DNA of 44,583 nucleotides from contig NZ_JASCOZ010000019.1 of assembly GCF_029960115.1 (NCBI RefSeq), positions 1 to 44,583 on the forward strand, read 5' to 3'. The number at the start of each line of letters is the position of its first letter. Within the stretch, counting starts at the first letter, position 1. Positions 24,685 through 32,711 of this stretch are shown piece after piece. Source of the DNA: Stenotrophomonas sp. PS02289. GTDB taxonomy: Bacteria; Pseudomonadota; Gammaproteobacteria; Xanthomonadales; Xanthomonadaceae. The position numbers and the translations under genes were made by a program. The notes beneath the pieces were generated by a model that was not told where the DNA came from, made no database searches, and saw nothing but the letters and a program-made list of their open reading frames with translations.

Positions 24685-25590
24685 ATGAAACTCGCCATCC
24701 TTTCCCGCAACAGCAAGCTGTACTCCACGCGGCGGTTGGTGGAGGCGGCGCGTAGCCGGGGGCACACCGTGCGGGTGCTGGACCCGTTGCGCTGCTACAT
24801 GCGCATTGCCGCCGACGGTTTTTCAATGCATTACAAGGGCCGGCCGATCACCGGCGTGGACGCGGTGATTCCGCGTATCGGCGCGTCCGTCACCCGCTAT
24901 GGCACCGCCGTGCTGCGCCAGTTCGAGATGATGGGGGCGGTCACGCCCAACCCGTCCGACGCCATCCTGCGCGCGCGCGACAAGCTGCGCGCCCACCAGA
25001 TCCTGGCCTCCAAGGGCATCGACATGCCGGTGACCGTGTTTGGCGACAATCCGGACGACACCGTTGACCTGCTGTCCATGCTGGGGCCGCCGCCGCATGT
25101 GGTGAAGCTCAACGAGGGCACCCAGGGCAGGGGGGTGATCCTCACCGAGAAGGCCAGCGCCTCGCGCGGCATCGTCGAAGCCCTGCGTGGCCTGTACGCC
25201 AACTTCCTGATGCAGGAGTTCATCGGCGAGGCGCAGGGGGCGGACCTGCGCTGCCTGGTGGTCGGCGACCAGGTGGTGGGTGCCATGCGCCGCCAGGCCC
25301 CCGAGGGCGACTTCCGCTCCAACCTGCACGCCGGCGGCAGCGCCTTGGCCATCAAGGCCACCCGCGCCGAGCAGCAGGTGGCGATCCGCTCGGCCCGTGC
25401 GCTGGGCCTGGGGGTGGCCGGGGTCGACCTGATCCGGTCCGATCGCGGCCCGTTGGTGCTGGAGGTGAACTCCACGCCCGGGCTGGAGGGCATCGAGGGG
25501 ATCTGCCAGGGCGACCTCGCCGGGCGCATCATCGAGCACGTGGCAGGGCAGGTTGTTGCGCATAAAAAACCAACGAAATCAAAGGTTTGA
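24685..25590 (+). CDS. rimK: RimK-family ATP-grasp glutamate ligase
   Basis: 301 residues from the ATG at 24685 (E. coli RimK 300). N-terminal domain [18 protein letters not shown], a central ATP-grasp fold with the nucleotide-binding [17 protein letters not shown], the [20 protein letters not shown] block, the [10 protein letters not shown] motif, and the metal-binding Glu/Asn in [16 protein letters not shown]. RimK adds glutamates to the C-terminus of ribosomal protein S6 and can make poly-alpha-glutamate. The ORF opens further upstream, but family alignment fixes this start. A TATGCT at 24653-24658 could be its -10. Downstream is a 115-bp stretch ending in a strong terminator. Confidence 0.93.
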   Translation: MKLAILSRNSKLYSTRRLVEAARSRGHTVRVLDPLRCYMRIAADGFSMHYKGRPITGVDAVIPRIGASVTRYGTAVLRQFEMMGAVTPNPSDAILRARDKLRAHQILASKGIDMPVTVFGDNPDDTVDLLSMLGPPPHVVKLNEGTQGRGVILTEKASASRGIVEALRGLYANFLMQEFIGEAQGADLRCLVVGDQVVGAMRRQAPEGDFRSNLHAGGSALAIKATRAEQQVAIRSARALGLGVAGVDLIRSDRGPLVLEVNSTPGLEGIEGICQGDLAGRIIEHVAGQVVAHKKPTKSKV

Positions 25591-25613
25591 AATTTTCGTA
25601 CAGAATCCGGGCA

Positions 25614-25632
25614 GGTTTTAACACGGGTTTAA
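25614..25632 (+). promoter_or_regulatory. direct-repeat operator-like site (TTTAA, 11-bp period)
   Basis: GGTTTTAA and GGTTTAA start so that their TTTAA cores lie 11 bp apart (25617 and 25628). Direct repeats with an 11-bp period are how OmpR/PhoB-class regulators bind; PhoP-type boxes are GTTTA-based. The site lies 74 bp before a strong terminator and about 190 bp before the secreted-protein gene. Confidence 0.35.
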
Positions 25633-25705
25633 TCGACCCCCGCGTAGGCTTCAACGAACCGCAGCTCTGCCCTCCTCAGCAGAAACGGTAATCGGGAATG
25701 ACTTC

Positions 25706-25742
25706 AGGCCCGGGTGGGCAGCCACCCGGGCCTTTTTCTTTT
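25706..25742 (+). terminator. strong intrinsic terminator
   Basis: Perfect 12-bp arms AGGCCCGGGTGG/CCACCCGGGCCT with a 4-base loop, followed by TTTTTCTTTT. It is 115 bp beyond the rimK stop, so it ends either a long rimK 3' UTR or a separate short transcript from 25591-25742. Confidence 0.93.
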
Positions 25743-25821
25743 GTGCCAACCGGCACATTGCCGAGCGCCATCCGCGATCGTACAGTTAGGGCTTCGTTCA
25801 TGGATGGAATGGGAGAGACCA

Positions 25822-26304
25822 ATGATCCGCATGTTGTCGATAGCAGTGCTGTTGTGTGTGGCCGGTGCAACGCAGGCCAAGGAGAAGGGCAGCAAGGAGG
25901 CTGTGCAGATGAATTCGACCACCCCGGTGGCCGAACAGATCCAGGAAGTCGAGAAGGCGATCGGCAGCGAGCGCTACAGCGAAATCAGCATGGAAGACAA
26001 AAGCGCGGTGCGTCAGGCATTGAGCCGCATTTCGACGCTCATGGGCGACCATGACCTCATCAGTGAGGTCGCGCCGCAAACGAAGACCGACATCTTCAAT
26101 GAGCAGGAAAAGGTCAATGTGATTTTGACCAGCAGCCATGCCGACAGCCGCCTGGTGTGCCGCCGCGAGCGCAGCACCGGCAGCAACTTCCCGCAAAACG
26201 TCTGCATGACCGTCGCGCAACGTCGCAAGGCCGAGGAGGCCGCTCGCAACGTGATGAACAACAACCAGCGCTTCAACAACTACGGCCCGAGTGGCGGTCG
26301 GTAA
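25822..26304 (+). CDS. small secreted protein, function unknown
   Basis: 160 residues from the ATG at 25822, which has GGGAGAG upstream. Signal peptide of about 19 residues (MLSIAVLLCVAGATQA region). The mature part is helical and charged (PVAEQIQEVEKAIGSERYSEIS, AVRQALSRISTLMGDHD), then a Cys pair: SRLVCRRERSTGSNFPQNVCMT, likely a disulfide, and a basic, Asn-rich tail (VMNNNQRFNNYGPSGGR). The segment CRRERSTGSNF...C resembles a motif common in small Xanthomonadaceae periplasmic proteins, whose role I do not know. It sits between rimK and colR with its own terminator on each side. Confidence 0.75.
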   Translation: MIRMLSIAVLLCVAGATQAKEKGSKEAVQMNSTTPVAEQIQEVEKAIGSERYSEISMEDKSAVRQALSRISTLMGDHDLISEVAPQTKTDIFNEQEKVNVILTSSHADSRLVCRRERSTGSNFPQNVCMTVAQRRKAEEAARNVMNNNQRFNNYGPSGGR

Positions 26305-26376
26305 GTTGCCTTCACGCCCGGGCATCGGTACGAAATGTTAAGACTGGACGCTGTATCGTTCGCTAGCTGAACGTGA

Positions 26377-26405
26377 CCCCTCGCGCGCTGTCCTGGCGCG
26401 AGGGG
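26377..26405 (+). terminator. hairpin between the secreted-protein gene and colR
   Basis: Perfect 10-bp arms CCCCTCGCGC/GCGCGAGGGG with a 9-base loop, no T-tract. It is 30 bp before colR, so it could also affect the colR leader. Confidence 0.55.
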
Positions 26406-26435
26406 CAGTGACCTATTTACGAACCAGAGGTTCCA

Positions 26436-27113
26436 GTGCGCATTCTAGTTATTGAAGACAACAGCGACATCGCCGCCAATCTGGGCGATTACCTGGAAGA
26501 TCGGGGACATACGGTGGATTTCGCGGCCGATGGCGTCACCGGCCTGCATCTGGCTGTGGTGCACGAGTTCGATGCCATCGTGCTGGACCTCAACCTGCCG
26601 GGCATGGATGGCATCGAGGTCTGCCGCAAGCTCCGCAATGAAGCGCGCAAGCAGACTCCGGTGCTGATGCTCACGGCCCGCGACTCGCTGGACAACAAGC
26701 TGGCCGGGTTCGATTCCGGTGCCGACGACTACCTGATCAAGCCGTTCGCGCTGCAGGAAGTCGAAGTCCGCCTCAATGCGCTTTCGCGCCGTGGCAAGGG
26801 TGTGCAGACCCGCGTGCTGGAAACTGGTGACCTGGAGTACAACCTCGACACTCTGGAAGTGCGCCGCCAGGGCAAGCTGCTGCAGCTCAACCCCACCGCA
26901 CTGAAGATCCTGCAGGCCCTGATGGAGGCCGCGCCGGCTGTGGTGACCCGCCAGGAACTGGAAACCCGCGTATGGGGCGAGGAGCTGCCGGATTCGGACT
27001 CGCTCCGGGTCCACATCCATGGCCTGCGTGCCGTGGTGGACAAGCCGTTTGAAGTACCGCTGATCCAGACCCGCCATGGCATCGGATACCGCATCGCCGC
27101 GCCGGAAGCCTGA
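26436..27113 (+). CDS. colR: OmpR-family response regulator (ColR-like)
   Basis: 225 residues. Receiver domain with acidic pocket E7/D8, phospho-acceptor D51 (IVLDLNLPG), MLTARD and the Lys in LIKPF; C-terminal winged-helix DNA-binding domain (LNPTALKILQALMEAAPAVVTRQELETRVWG, then HIHGLRAVVDKPF and TRHGIGYRI). It pairs with the sensor kinase gene that follows 4 bp later. In Xanthomonas colR-colS lie beside coaE-pilD-pilC, as here, and control virulence, metal tolerance and membrane functions. RaxR of X. oryzae is a related alternative name. TTTTTCAC elements in this window could be its targets (inference). Confidence 0.8.
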   Translation: MRILVIEDNSDIAANLGDYLEDRGHTVDFAADGVTGLHLAVVHEFDAIVLDLNLPGMDGIEVCRKLRNEARKQTPVLMLTARDSLDNKLAGFDSGADDYLIKPFALQEVEVRLNALSRRGKGVQTRVLETGDLEYNLDTLEVRRQGKLLQLNPTALKILQALMEAAPAVVTRQELETRVWGEELPDSDSLRVHIHGLRAVVDKPFEVPLIQTRHGIGYRIAAPEA

Positions 27114-27117
27114 TCCC

Positions 27118-28443
27118 GTGCCGACTACAGGGGGGCGCCGCCGTGCGCCGTATCGGCGCCGGCTGCGCAGCCGCATCATCGTCTCGTTCGTGCTGTTGGG
27201 CTTCTGCCTGACCACGCTGTTTGCGTTCGCCACCAACTGGGCCCGCGCCCGCGTGGAGAACCAGCTGGTCGAAGACGTGATGAACCGCAACATCAACGAG
27301 TACGCGCGGCGGTTCCAGCTGGACCCCTCGCGCAACCCGGACCTGCCCGTACAGCAGATGCGCGCGCGTATCGTCGGTCCGGACCGGTTCGAGGCACTCC
27401 GAACGGAAGAGCCTGACTGGTACGACTTCAAGGACGGCATCCACAGCCTGGGCGGCGTTGACGAGCAGGGCAACGCGTTCTCCTACAAGCTGGCGGTGCG
27501 CAAAACCCCCGAGGCGTGGTTCTTCCTCGCCTATGACATGACCGAGAGCCTGCGCGGCGAGCAGCAGCTCAAGCGCGCGCTGTTCTTCTCGGTGCTGGTG
27601 TTCAGCCTGCTCTCGTGGGTGCTGGGCTGGTGGTCGGCGTCGAAGGTGATGAAGCCGGTGTCCGACCTGGCGGCGCGCCTGCGCGCCTACCGTGGTGGCA
27701 CCAGCGAACCCGAGCCGCTGGCCCCGCGCTTCCCGGACGACGAGGTCGGGCAGCTGGCGCAGGCCCTGGATGACTACTCCGCGCGTTTGACCGAAGTGGT
27801 GCAGCGCGACCGCGAGTTCAATGCCGACGTCAGCCACGAACTGCGCACCCCGCTGGCGGTGATCCGCGGCGCGACCGAGCTGCTGCTTACCCGGCCCGAC
27901 CTCGATCCCAAGGTGCTGCAGCGCCTGCAGCGCATCCAGCGCGCCGAACAACAGTGCACCGACCTGATCGGCTCGCTGCTGCTGCTTTCGCGCAACGAGC
28001 GCGGGCAGGGCAGCAGCAATGTCTCCCGCGTGGCCGAGCAGCTGCTGGAAGCGCACCGCGCCCAGCTCGGCGGCAAGCCGCTGGAGCTGGTGGTGGAAGG
28101 GGACCGCGAGCTGGTGGTCGATGCCCCGGAGTCGGCACTTTCGGTCGCCCTGGGCAACCTGATTGGCAACGCGGTGAAGTACTCGCAGGAAGGTTCGGTG
28201 CGGGTCCGGGTGACCGGCGACCAGGTCGACGTCATCGACAGCGGCCCGGGGCTGAGCGCCGAAGATGCCGCCAAGTTGTTCCAGCGCGGTTACCGGGGCA
28301 CCCATGCCGGTCATTCGCAGGGTGGCGGAATCGGGCTTTCCATCGTCAGTCGCCTGTGTGACCTCTACGGCTGGCAGGTCAGCGTGCGGCCTGGCCAGGA
28401 CCGTGGCGTCGTCGCGACCCTGAAGTTCAGCCCCGCCACCTGA
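27118..28443 (+). CDS. colS: sensor histidine kinase (ColS-like)
   Basis: 441 residues from the GTG at 27118 (GGAAG upstream, 4 bp after colR); an ATG at 27076 inside colR would add 14 residues. TM1 (about residues 20-42), a periplasmic sensor loop of about 100 residues rich in acidic residues, TM2 (LFFSVLVFSLLSWVLGWWSA), a HAMP linker, HisKA with H240 in FNADVSHELRTPLAV, and an HATPase with NLIGNAVKYS, IDSGPGLS and GGGIGLSIVSRLC. It phosphorylates ColR in response to an outside signal; in Pseudomonas ColS senses iron and zinc through ExxE motifs. The periplasmic loop here contains no motif I can assign with confidence. Its last codon and stop lie inside a tandem repeat array. Confidence 0.82.
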   Translation: MPTTGGRRRAPYRRRLRSRIIVSFVLLGFCLTTLFAFATNWARARVENQLVEDVMNRNINEYARRFQLDPSRNPDLPVQQMRARIVGPDRFEALRTEEPDWYDFKDGIHSLGGVDEQGNAFSYKLAVRKTPEAWFFLAYDMTESLRGEQQLKRALFFSVLVFSLLSWVLGWWSASKVMKPVSDLAARLRAYRGGTSEPEPLAPRFPDDEVGQLAQALDDYSARLTEVVQRDREFNADVSHELRTPLAVIRGATELLLTRPDLDPKVLQRLQRIQRAEQQCTDLIGSLLLLSRNERGQGSSNVSRVAEQLLEAHRAQLGGKPLELVVEGDRELVVDAPESALSVALGNLIGNAVKYSQEGSVRVRVTGDQVDVIDSGPGLSAEDAAKLFQRGYRGTHAGHSQGGGIGLSIVSRLCDLYGWQVSVRPGQDRGVVATLKFSPAT

Positions 28444-28565
28444 CCCTGCCCATCGTGGCGCCAGCGGGACAACCCCGCCCATCTTGGTTCTACCGGAACA
28501 ACCCCGTCCATCTTGGCTCTACCGGAACAACCCCGTCCATCGTGGCTCTACCGGAACAACCCCGG
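28439..28565. repeat. 29-bp tandem repeat array overlapping the colS stop codon
   Basis: Unit AACAACCCCGTCCATCTTGG followed by CTCTACCGG, 29 bp. Copies at 28468-28496, 28497-28525 and 28526-28554 are nearly identical; a degenerate copy covers 28439-28467, including the colS stop codon, and a partial copy ends at 28565, where a SMAG element begins. Each unit carries CCGGTAGAGCCA on the minus strand, the head of a SMAG. Confidence 0.9.
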
Positions 28566-28586
28566 TAGCGCCGGCCGTTGGCCGGC
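28565..28586 (+). repeat. SMAG/REP element
   Basis: GTAG then GCCGGCC/GGCCGGC with a GTT loop. It closes the tandem array and lies 12 bp after the end of coaE (convergent with colS). Confidence 0.88.
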
Positions 28587-28598
28587 CCACGCACCGCG

Positions 28599-29216
28599 TC
28601 ACCGCGCGCCAGCGGCCAATTCCCGATACACCCCATCCAATCGCAACACCTCGGCCTCCAAAAGATCCGGGTGTCCATCATTGACCACCACATCATCGGC
28701 CAGCGCCAGCCGCGCCTCCCGGCTCGCCTGCGCCGCAATCATCCGATCAGCCAGCTCAGGCGTGCTGCCATCGCGCAACATCAACCGCGCATGCTGCACC
28801 GCCACTGGCGCGTCCACCACCAGAATCCGGTCCAGCCACGGGTACTGCGCGCGCCCACCGGCTTCGGTCAGCAGCGGAATGGCCGCAATCGCATAAGGTC
28901 CAGCAGCAGCCTCGCAGGCCTCCCGCAACAGGTGCCGGATGGCCGGGTGGGTAATGGCTTCCAGCGCCTGGCGTTCCTGCGGCGAGGCAAAGATGCGCTC
29001 GCGCAGCGCCGCCCGGTCCAGTTGTCCGTCTGCGAGCAAAATGCCCGGCCCGAACTGCGCCACGATGCGCTCAAGCCCTTCGCTACCCGGAGCCACCACC
29101 GCGCGTGCGGCCAGGTCGGCATCGGCCACGGTGACGCCAAGCGCCTCGAAGCGTCGGCTGACTTCGCTTTTGCCGGCGGCGACGCCGCCGGTCAATCCAA
29201 TGACAAACCGACTCAT
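28599..29216 (-). CDS. coaE: dephospho-CoA kinase CoaE
   Basis: 205 residues. P-loop GLTGGVAAGKS (about residues 7-17), the DADLAARAVV dephospho-CoA site, ITHPAIRHLL, lid and adenine motifs (RMIAAQASREARLALADDVVVNDG). It adds the 3'-phosphate to dephospho-CoA, the last step of CoA synthesis. It begins 10 bp after pilD on the minus strand, the classic pilC-pilD-coaE order of gammaproteobacteria. It ends in the SMAG/tandem repeat region, converging with colS. Confidence 0.96.
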   Translation of the reverse strand: MSRFVIGLTGGVAAGKSEVSRRFEALGVTVADADLAARAVVAPGSEGLERIVAQFGPGILLADGQLDRAALRERIFASPQERQALEAITHPAIRHLLREACEAAAGPYAIAAIPLLTEAGGRAQYPWLDRILVVDAPVAVQHARLMLRDGSTPELADRMIAAQASREARLALADDVVVNDGHPDLLEAEVLRLDGVYRELAAGAR

Positions 29217-29226
29217 CGGCAGGCCC

Positions 29227-30090
29227 TCAACGCAGGCCGGAGATTCTCAGGTAGCTGTTGATCAGCGGCTCGCCCCACATGAACACGATCCAGCCGGCAA
29301 TGGCCAGATAGGGGCCGAACGGGATCGGCGTGGCCTTGTCGCGGCCGCGCGAGTACAGCCAGATCGAGCCGATGATGGCCCCGATGACCGACGAGAGCAG
29401 GATGATCGGCAGAATGCCTTTCAGCCCGCACCAGGCCCCCAGCGCCGCCAGCAGCTTGAAGTCGCCGTGGCCCATGCCTTCCTTGCCGGTGAGCTGCTTG
29501 AACAGCCACCACACCGACCATAGCGACAGGTAGCCCAGCAGGGCACCCAGCAGGGCCGGCTTGGCCGGCATGTACAGGTTGTCCACGCTGGCGATCAGCC
29601 CTAGCCACATCAGGGGCAGGGTGAGCTGGTCCGGCAACAGCTGCGTGCGCAGGTCGATGCCGGACAGGGCCACCAGGAAGCAGCTGAGCACGATGGCTCC
29701 GAAGCCCTGCCAGCCAAAGCCGAACTGCCACACACTGGCCACGACCAGCAGGCCGGTGATCAGCTCCACCAGTGGGTACTGGATGGAGATGGGGGCCTGG
29801 CAATGACGGCACTTGCCCCGCTGGACCAGCCAGCTGAACAGCGGAATGTTCTCGTACCAGCTCAGCTTGTGCTTGCAGTGCGGGCAATGTGACGGTTCCA
29901 CCACAATGCCCGGCGGTGGCGGCTCGTAGATATCTTCCAGTTCCAGCACTTCGCGGGCGTCGCGCCGCCACTGCCACTCCAGCCGCTTGGGCAGGCGCAG
30001 GATGACGACGTTGAGGAAACTGCCGATAAGCAGTCCCAGTCCGGCCGCGGCGGGAAAGCCGAGGCCGGGGTGCTGATCCAGAAAAGCCAT
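29227..30090 (-). CDS. pilD: type IV prepilin peptidase/N-methyltransferase PilD
   Basis: 287 residues, inner-membrane aspartyl protease with eight hydrophobic segments. The cytoplasmic zinc-binding loop has two CxxC pairs (C69/C72 and C94/C97). Catalytic aspartates: D146 in SGIDLRTQLLPD and D210 in GMGHGDFKLLAALG (the GxGD motif). It cleaves the leader of PilA and type II pseudopilins after Gly and methylates the new N-terminal Phe. It is 6 bp after pilC. The pilin targets lie on the other side of pilC in this window. Confidence 0.96.
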   Translation of the reverse strand: MAFLDQHPGLGFPAAAGLGLLIGSFLNVVILRLPKRLEWQWRRDAREVLELEDIYEPPPPGIVVEPSHCPHCKHKLSWYENIPLFSWLVQRGKCRHCQAPISIQYPLVELITGLLVVASVWQFGFGWQGFGAIVLSCFLVALSGIDLRTQLLPDQLTLPLMWLGLIASVDNLYMPAKPALLGALLGYLSLWSVWWLFKQLTGKEGMGHGDFKLLAALGAWCGLKGILPIILLSSVIGAIIGSIWLYSRGRDKATPIPFGPYLAIAGWIVFMWGEPLINSYLRISGLR

Positions 30091-30096
30091 GTGTTG

Positions 30097-31353
30097 TTAG
30101 ACCACCGAAGCCAGTTTGAAGATCGGCAGGTACATACCAATGACCATGCCGCCGACAATGGTACCAATGAACACCATGATCAATGGTTCCAGCAGGCTGC
30201 TGAGGGCATCCACAGCGTTGTTCACTTCCTGCTCGTAGTACTCGGCCACCTTGAACAGCATGGTGTCCAGGGCACCGGCTTCTTCACCGATGGCGGTCAT
30301 CTGGATGACCATGTGCGGGAACAGGTTGGTCTGCTTCATGGCCATGTTGACCGGGAAGCCCACCGACACGTCGTCTCGCATGCGCAGTACAGCTTCTTCA
30401 TAGACCTTGTTGCCGGTGGCTCCGGCAACAATGCTCAGGGCTTCCACCAATGGCACGCCGGCACGGAAGGTAACAGCGGTTGTCCGCGAGAAGCGGGCAA
30501 TGGAGCTGTTGTGCATGATCTGACCGATCACTGGCACCTTCAGGATGAACTTGTCCATCGCGTGCTGCATGGACGGGGACCGCTTGTAGGCAAAGATAAA
30601 GCCGCCGATGGCACCGCCAGCTGCAATCAGCATCAGCCACCACCAGGAAACCATGAACCTGGACAGGTTCACGATCATCTGGGTGAACGCAGGCAGCTCT
30701 GCGCCGAAGCTGGCAAAGACGTCCTCAAATTGAGGAACAACCCACACCAGCAAGATGCCGCTGACCAACACAGCTACCGCCATGACCATGGCAGGGTAGA
30801 ACAGCGCCTTCTTGATCTTTCCTTTTAGTGCTTCAATGTTCTCTTTGTATGTCGCAACCGTGTCCAGCACCGTTTCCAGGACGCCCGCGCCTTCGCCGGC
30901 CTTCACCAGGTTGCGGTAGAGCTCGTCGAACTGGACCGGGTGCTTGCTGATGGCTTCGTACAAGGAAGAGCCGCCTTCGATGTCCATGCGGACGGTGTCA
31001 ACGAGCTTCTTCATGCGCGGGTTCTTGTGCCCGCTACCGATGATGTCCAGAGCAGAGACGATAGGCACGCCCGACTTCATCATTGTCGCCATCTGGCGGC
31101 TGAAGAAGGCGATGTCCTTGGGTTTGATCGTGGCTCCTGCGGCACCAAAAAGAGGCTTGGGCTTGGGTTTGACCACGTTCGGGGTGATGCCCTGGCGGCG
31201 CAGTTCGGCCCGCAACAGGTTGGCGTTCTTGGCGGGCGACTCGCCCTTCATCTTTACGCCCCGCTTGTCGGTCCCCTCCCAGACAAACGGAACCAGCTCC
31301 ATGGTATTGCGTACCACGGGCTCTTTCTTGACGGCACTACGGCTCACAGACAT
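30097..31353 (-). CDS. pilC: type IV pilus inner-membrane platform protein PilC
   Basis: 418 residues from the ATG at 31353 with GGGGAG 6-11 bases upstream; the open frame reaches 31428 but lacks signals. Two T2SSF domains (about residues 80-200 and 285-405), each a helical bundle with conserved [19 protein letters not shown] and [20 protein letters not shown], and three membrane helices. N-terminal basic domain ([14 protein letters not shown]) typical of PilC. It couples the PilB ATPase to pilin assembly. It is the first gene of pilC-pilD-coaE and is divergent from pilA across a 359-bp regulatory region. Confidence 0.96.
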   Translation of the reverse strand: MSVSRSAVKKEPVVRNTMELVPFVWEGTDKRGVKMKGESPAKNANLLRAELRRQGITPNVVKPKPKPLFGAAGATIKPKDIAFFSRQMATMMKSGVPIVSALDIIGSGHKNPRMKKLVDTVRMDIEGGSSLYEAISKHPVQFDELYRNLVKAGEGAGVLETVLDTVATYKENIEALKGKIKKALFYPAMVMAVAVLVSGILLVWVVPQFEDVFASFGAELPAFTQMIVNLSRFMVSWWWLMLIAAGGAIGGFIFAYKRSPSMQHAMDKFILKVPVIGQIMHNSSIARFSRTTAVTFRAGVPLVEALSIVAGATGNKVYEEAVLRMRDDVSVGFPVNMAMKQTNLFPHMVIQMTAIGEEAGALDTMLFKVAEYYEQEVNNAVDALSSLLEPLIMVFIGTIVGGMVIGMYLPIFKLASVV

Positions 31354-31448
31354 ACAGGCTCCCCAGCCGCGCCATCCCCAGGCGGGCTTCTCCCCGGAAT
31401 GGTAGCCGGTTCCGAGCCTGTGTGGCATCCCCTTGGCGGGGGCAATCC

Positions 31449-31500
31449 GTGACCGAGGTTCCGGACCGCTATCGTCACAAGGTGACGCAGGGGGTCACAA
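31449..31500 (+). promoter_or_regulatory. GTGAC/GTCAC repeat cluster, candidate sigma-54 activator (PilR) site
   Basis: In the 359-bp pilC-pilA gap (31354-31712), GTGAC at 31449, GTCACAA at 31474, GTGAC at 31482 and GTCACAA at 31494 form a cluster; the two GTCACAA are exactly 20 bp apart and CGTCAC-AAG-GTGACG (31473-31487) is a perfect palindrome. It lies about 100-150 bp upstream of the -24 box, a normal enhancer distance for PilR-type activators. The rest of the gap holds the sigma-54 promoter and a G-rich run, and no gene. Confidence 0.5.
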
Positions 31501-31596
31501 TGCCGGCTGGGTCGCATTTTGGGGGGAGGGGGGTTCCAATCCTGAAGATTGGTGCCATCATTGCGCCCGGGGAACGCTGGGGAGCGTCGCCAAGAC

Positions 31597-31612
31597 TTGG
31601 CACGCAACCTGC
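31597..31612 (+). promoter_or_regulatory. sigma-54 (-24/-12) promoter of pilA1
   Basis: TTGGCACGCAACCTGC: GG at 31599-31600 and GC at 31611-31612 with exactly 10 bases between, and the TGGCACG half is perfect. Predicted start near 31624, leaving an 89-nt leader before the ATG at 31713. RpoN-dependent pilin transcription is established in Pseudomonas and Xanthomonas. Confidence 0.85.
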
Positions 31613-31712
31613 TTTGATCCACCCGCACAGGCCAATCGCCTTGCTCAGCCGGCTTCCGGCCAGGCGCAGGCCCGGTGTTCAAAAACTTTACCTACCTCTA
31701 GGGGATGTACTC

Positions 31713-32123
31713 ATGAAGAAGCAGCAGGGCTTTACCCTCATCGAACTGATGATCGTCGTCGCGATCATCGCCATCCTGGCCGCAATCGCCATTCCGGCCT
31801 ACCAGGACTACGTTGTCCGCTCGCAGGCTGCTTCGGCTCTGGCTGAAATCACCCCGGGCAAGGTTGGCTTCGAGCAGGCCATCAACGAAGGCAAGACCCC
31901 GTCGCTGACCGCCACCGATGCCGGCTTCATCGGCGTGACCAAGGACACCTCGTACTGCACCGTGTCCACCGACTCGGCCACCACCATCGTTTGCACGGCC
32001 AAGGGCGGCAACGCCACCAAGTTCAACGGCAAGACCATCACCTGGACCCGCGACGCGGCTGCCGGTACCTGGGCTTGCACGTCGGGCCTGGACGCCAAGT
32101 ACAAGCCGGGCAAGTGCACCTAA
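31713..32123 (+). CDS. pilA: type IV major pilin PilA, copy 1
   Basis: 136 residues. Leader MKKQQG is cut before Phe7, giving the mature N-terminus [20 protein letters not shown] with Glu5. The conserved alpha1 helix continues to about residue 55. The C-terminal globular domain has a Cys pair ([17 protein letters not shown]) that bounds the D-loop, and another Cys pair (SYCTVS, IVCTA). Its own sigma-54 promoter and downstream terminator suggest strong, separate expression, as for a major pilin. The pilin at 32241 is a diverged paralog. Confidence 0.95.
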   Translation: MKKQQGFTLIELMIVVAIIAILAAIAIPAYQDYVVRSQAASALAEITPGKVGFEQAINEGKTPSLTATDAGFIGVTKDTSYCTVSTDSATTIVCTAKGGNATKFNGKTITWTRDAAAGTWACTSGLDAKYKPGKCT

Positions 32124-32147
32124 TAGCGTCAAATGCCTGAAAGAAAG

Positions 32148-32176
32148 AGCCCTCGCGGAAGCGGGGGCTTTTTTTT
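32148..32176 (+). terminator. intrinsic terminator between the two pilins
   Basis: AGCCCTCGC/GCGGGGGCT arms with GGAA loop, then eight T. It should isolate most pilA1 transcription from pilA2. Confidence 0.92.
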
Positions 32177-32193
32177 GGCTAATCGTCGGGAAA

Positions 32194-32209
32194 CTGGCAC
32201 GGATTGTGC
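32194..32209 (+). promoter_or_regulatory. sigma-54 promoter of pilA2
   Basis: CTGGCACGGATTGTGC: GG at 32196-32197 and GC at 32208-32209 separated by 10 bases, with a perfect TGGCACG half. Predicted start near 32221, about 20 nt before the pilA2 ATG. No separate enhancer cluster is visible, so it may share the upstream one. Confidence 0.75.
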
Positions 32210-32240
32210 TGCATCTGTTGCAAAGAACAGGGGATTTCTG

Positions 32241-32654
32241 ATGCGGTGCGAATCGAAAGGCTTCACGTTGATCGAGCTTATGATCGTGGTGGCCATTGTT
32301 GCCGTGCTCGCGGCCGTTGCCATGCCGGTCTACCAGAACTACGTGGCCAAGACCCAGGTGACTGCGGCGCTGTCTGAAATCGCGCCTGGCAAGAATGGGA
32401 TCGAGACAGCCTTGGCCAACGGCCAGACCACCTCGGTGGATGCAACCTATATCGGGCTGCGGTCACCCAGTAGTCACTGTTCTGCTGTTGTGGCGACGGT
32501 AGGGGCCGATGGTATAGCACGCATCAACTGCGTAGTTGTTGGCAACGCGCGCGTGCAGGGAGCAAGCCTGACCCTCAACCGTGATGCCGGTGGCCAGTGG
32601 ACGTGCGCGGCTCCGGCAATCAGTGAGATCCATCGCCCCCGCAACTGCAATTGA
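32241..32654 (+). CDS. pilA: type IV pilin, copy 2
   Basis: 137 residues from the ATG at 32241. Leader MRCESKG cut before Phe8, then [20 protein letters not shown]. Shares with copy 1 the stretch YQ-YV-(R/K)-Q---AL-EI-PGK and the tail pattern WTCAAP-------RPRNCN. The globular part is otherwise quite different, and the leader has an unusual Cys. It probably is a second major or a minor pilin with its own sigma-54 promoter. Tandem diverged pilins here are known from Xanthomonas. Confidence 0.93.
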   Translation: MRCESKGFTLIELMIVVAIVAVLAAVAMPVYQNYVAKTQVTAALSEIAPGKNGIETALANGQTTSVDATYIGLRSPSSHCSAVVATVGADGIARINCVVVGNARVQGASLTLNRDAGGQWTCAAPAISEIHRPRNCN

Positions 32655-32711
32655 TTTCCCCCTGTCTGGGTTAAGCTGTAGCCCCCCGGAGCAACGTGCC
32701 GTGACGCCTCT

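Noticed and set aside
28439-28565. CRISPR array
   Set aside because: The 29-bp units are directly adjacent without spacers; it is a tandem repeat linked to a SMAG element, and no cas genes are present.
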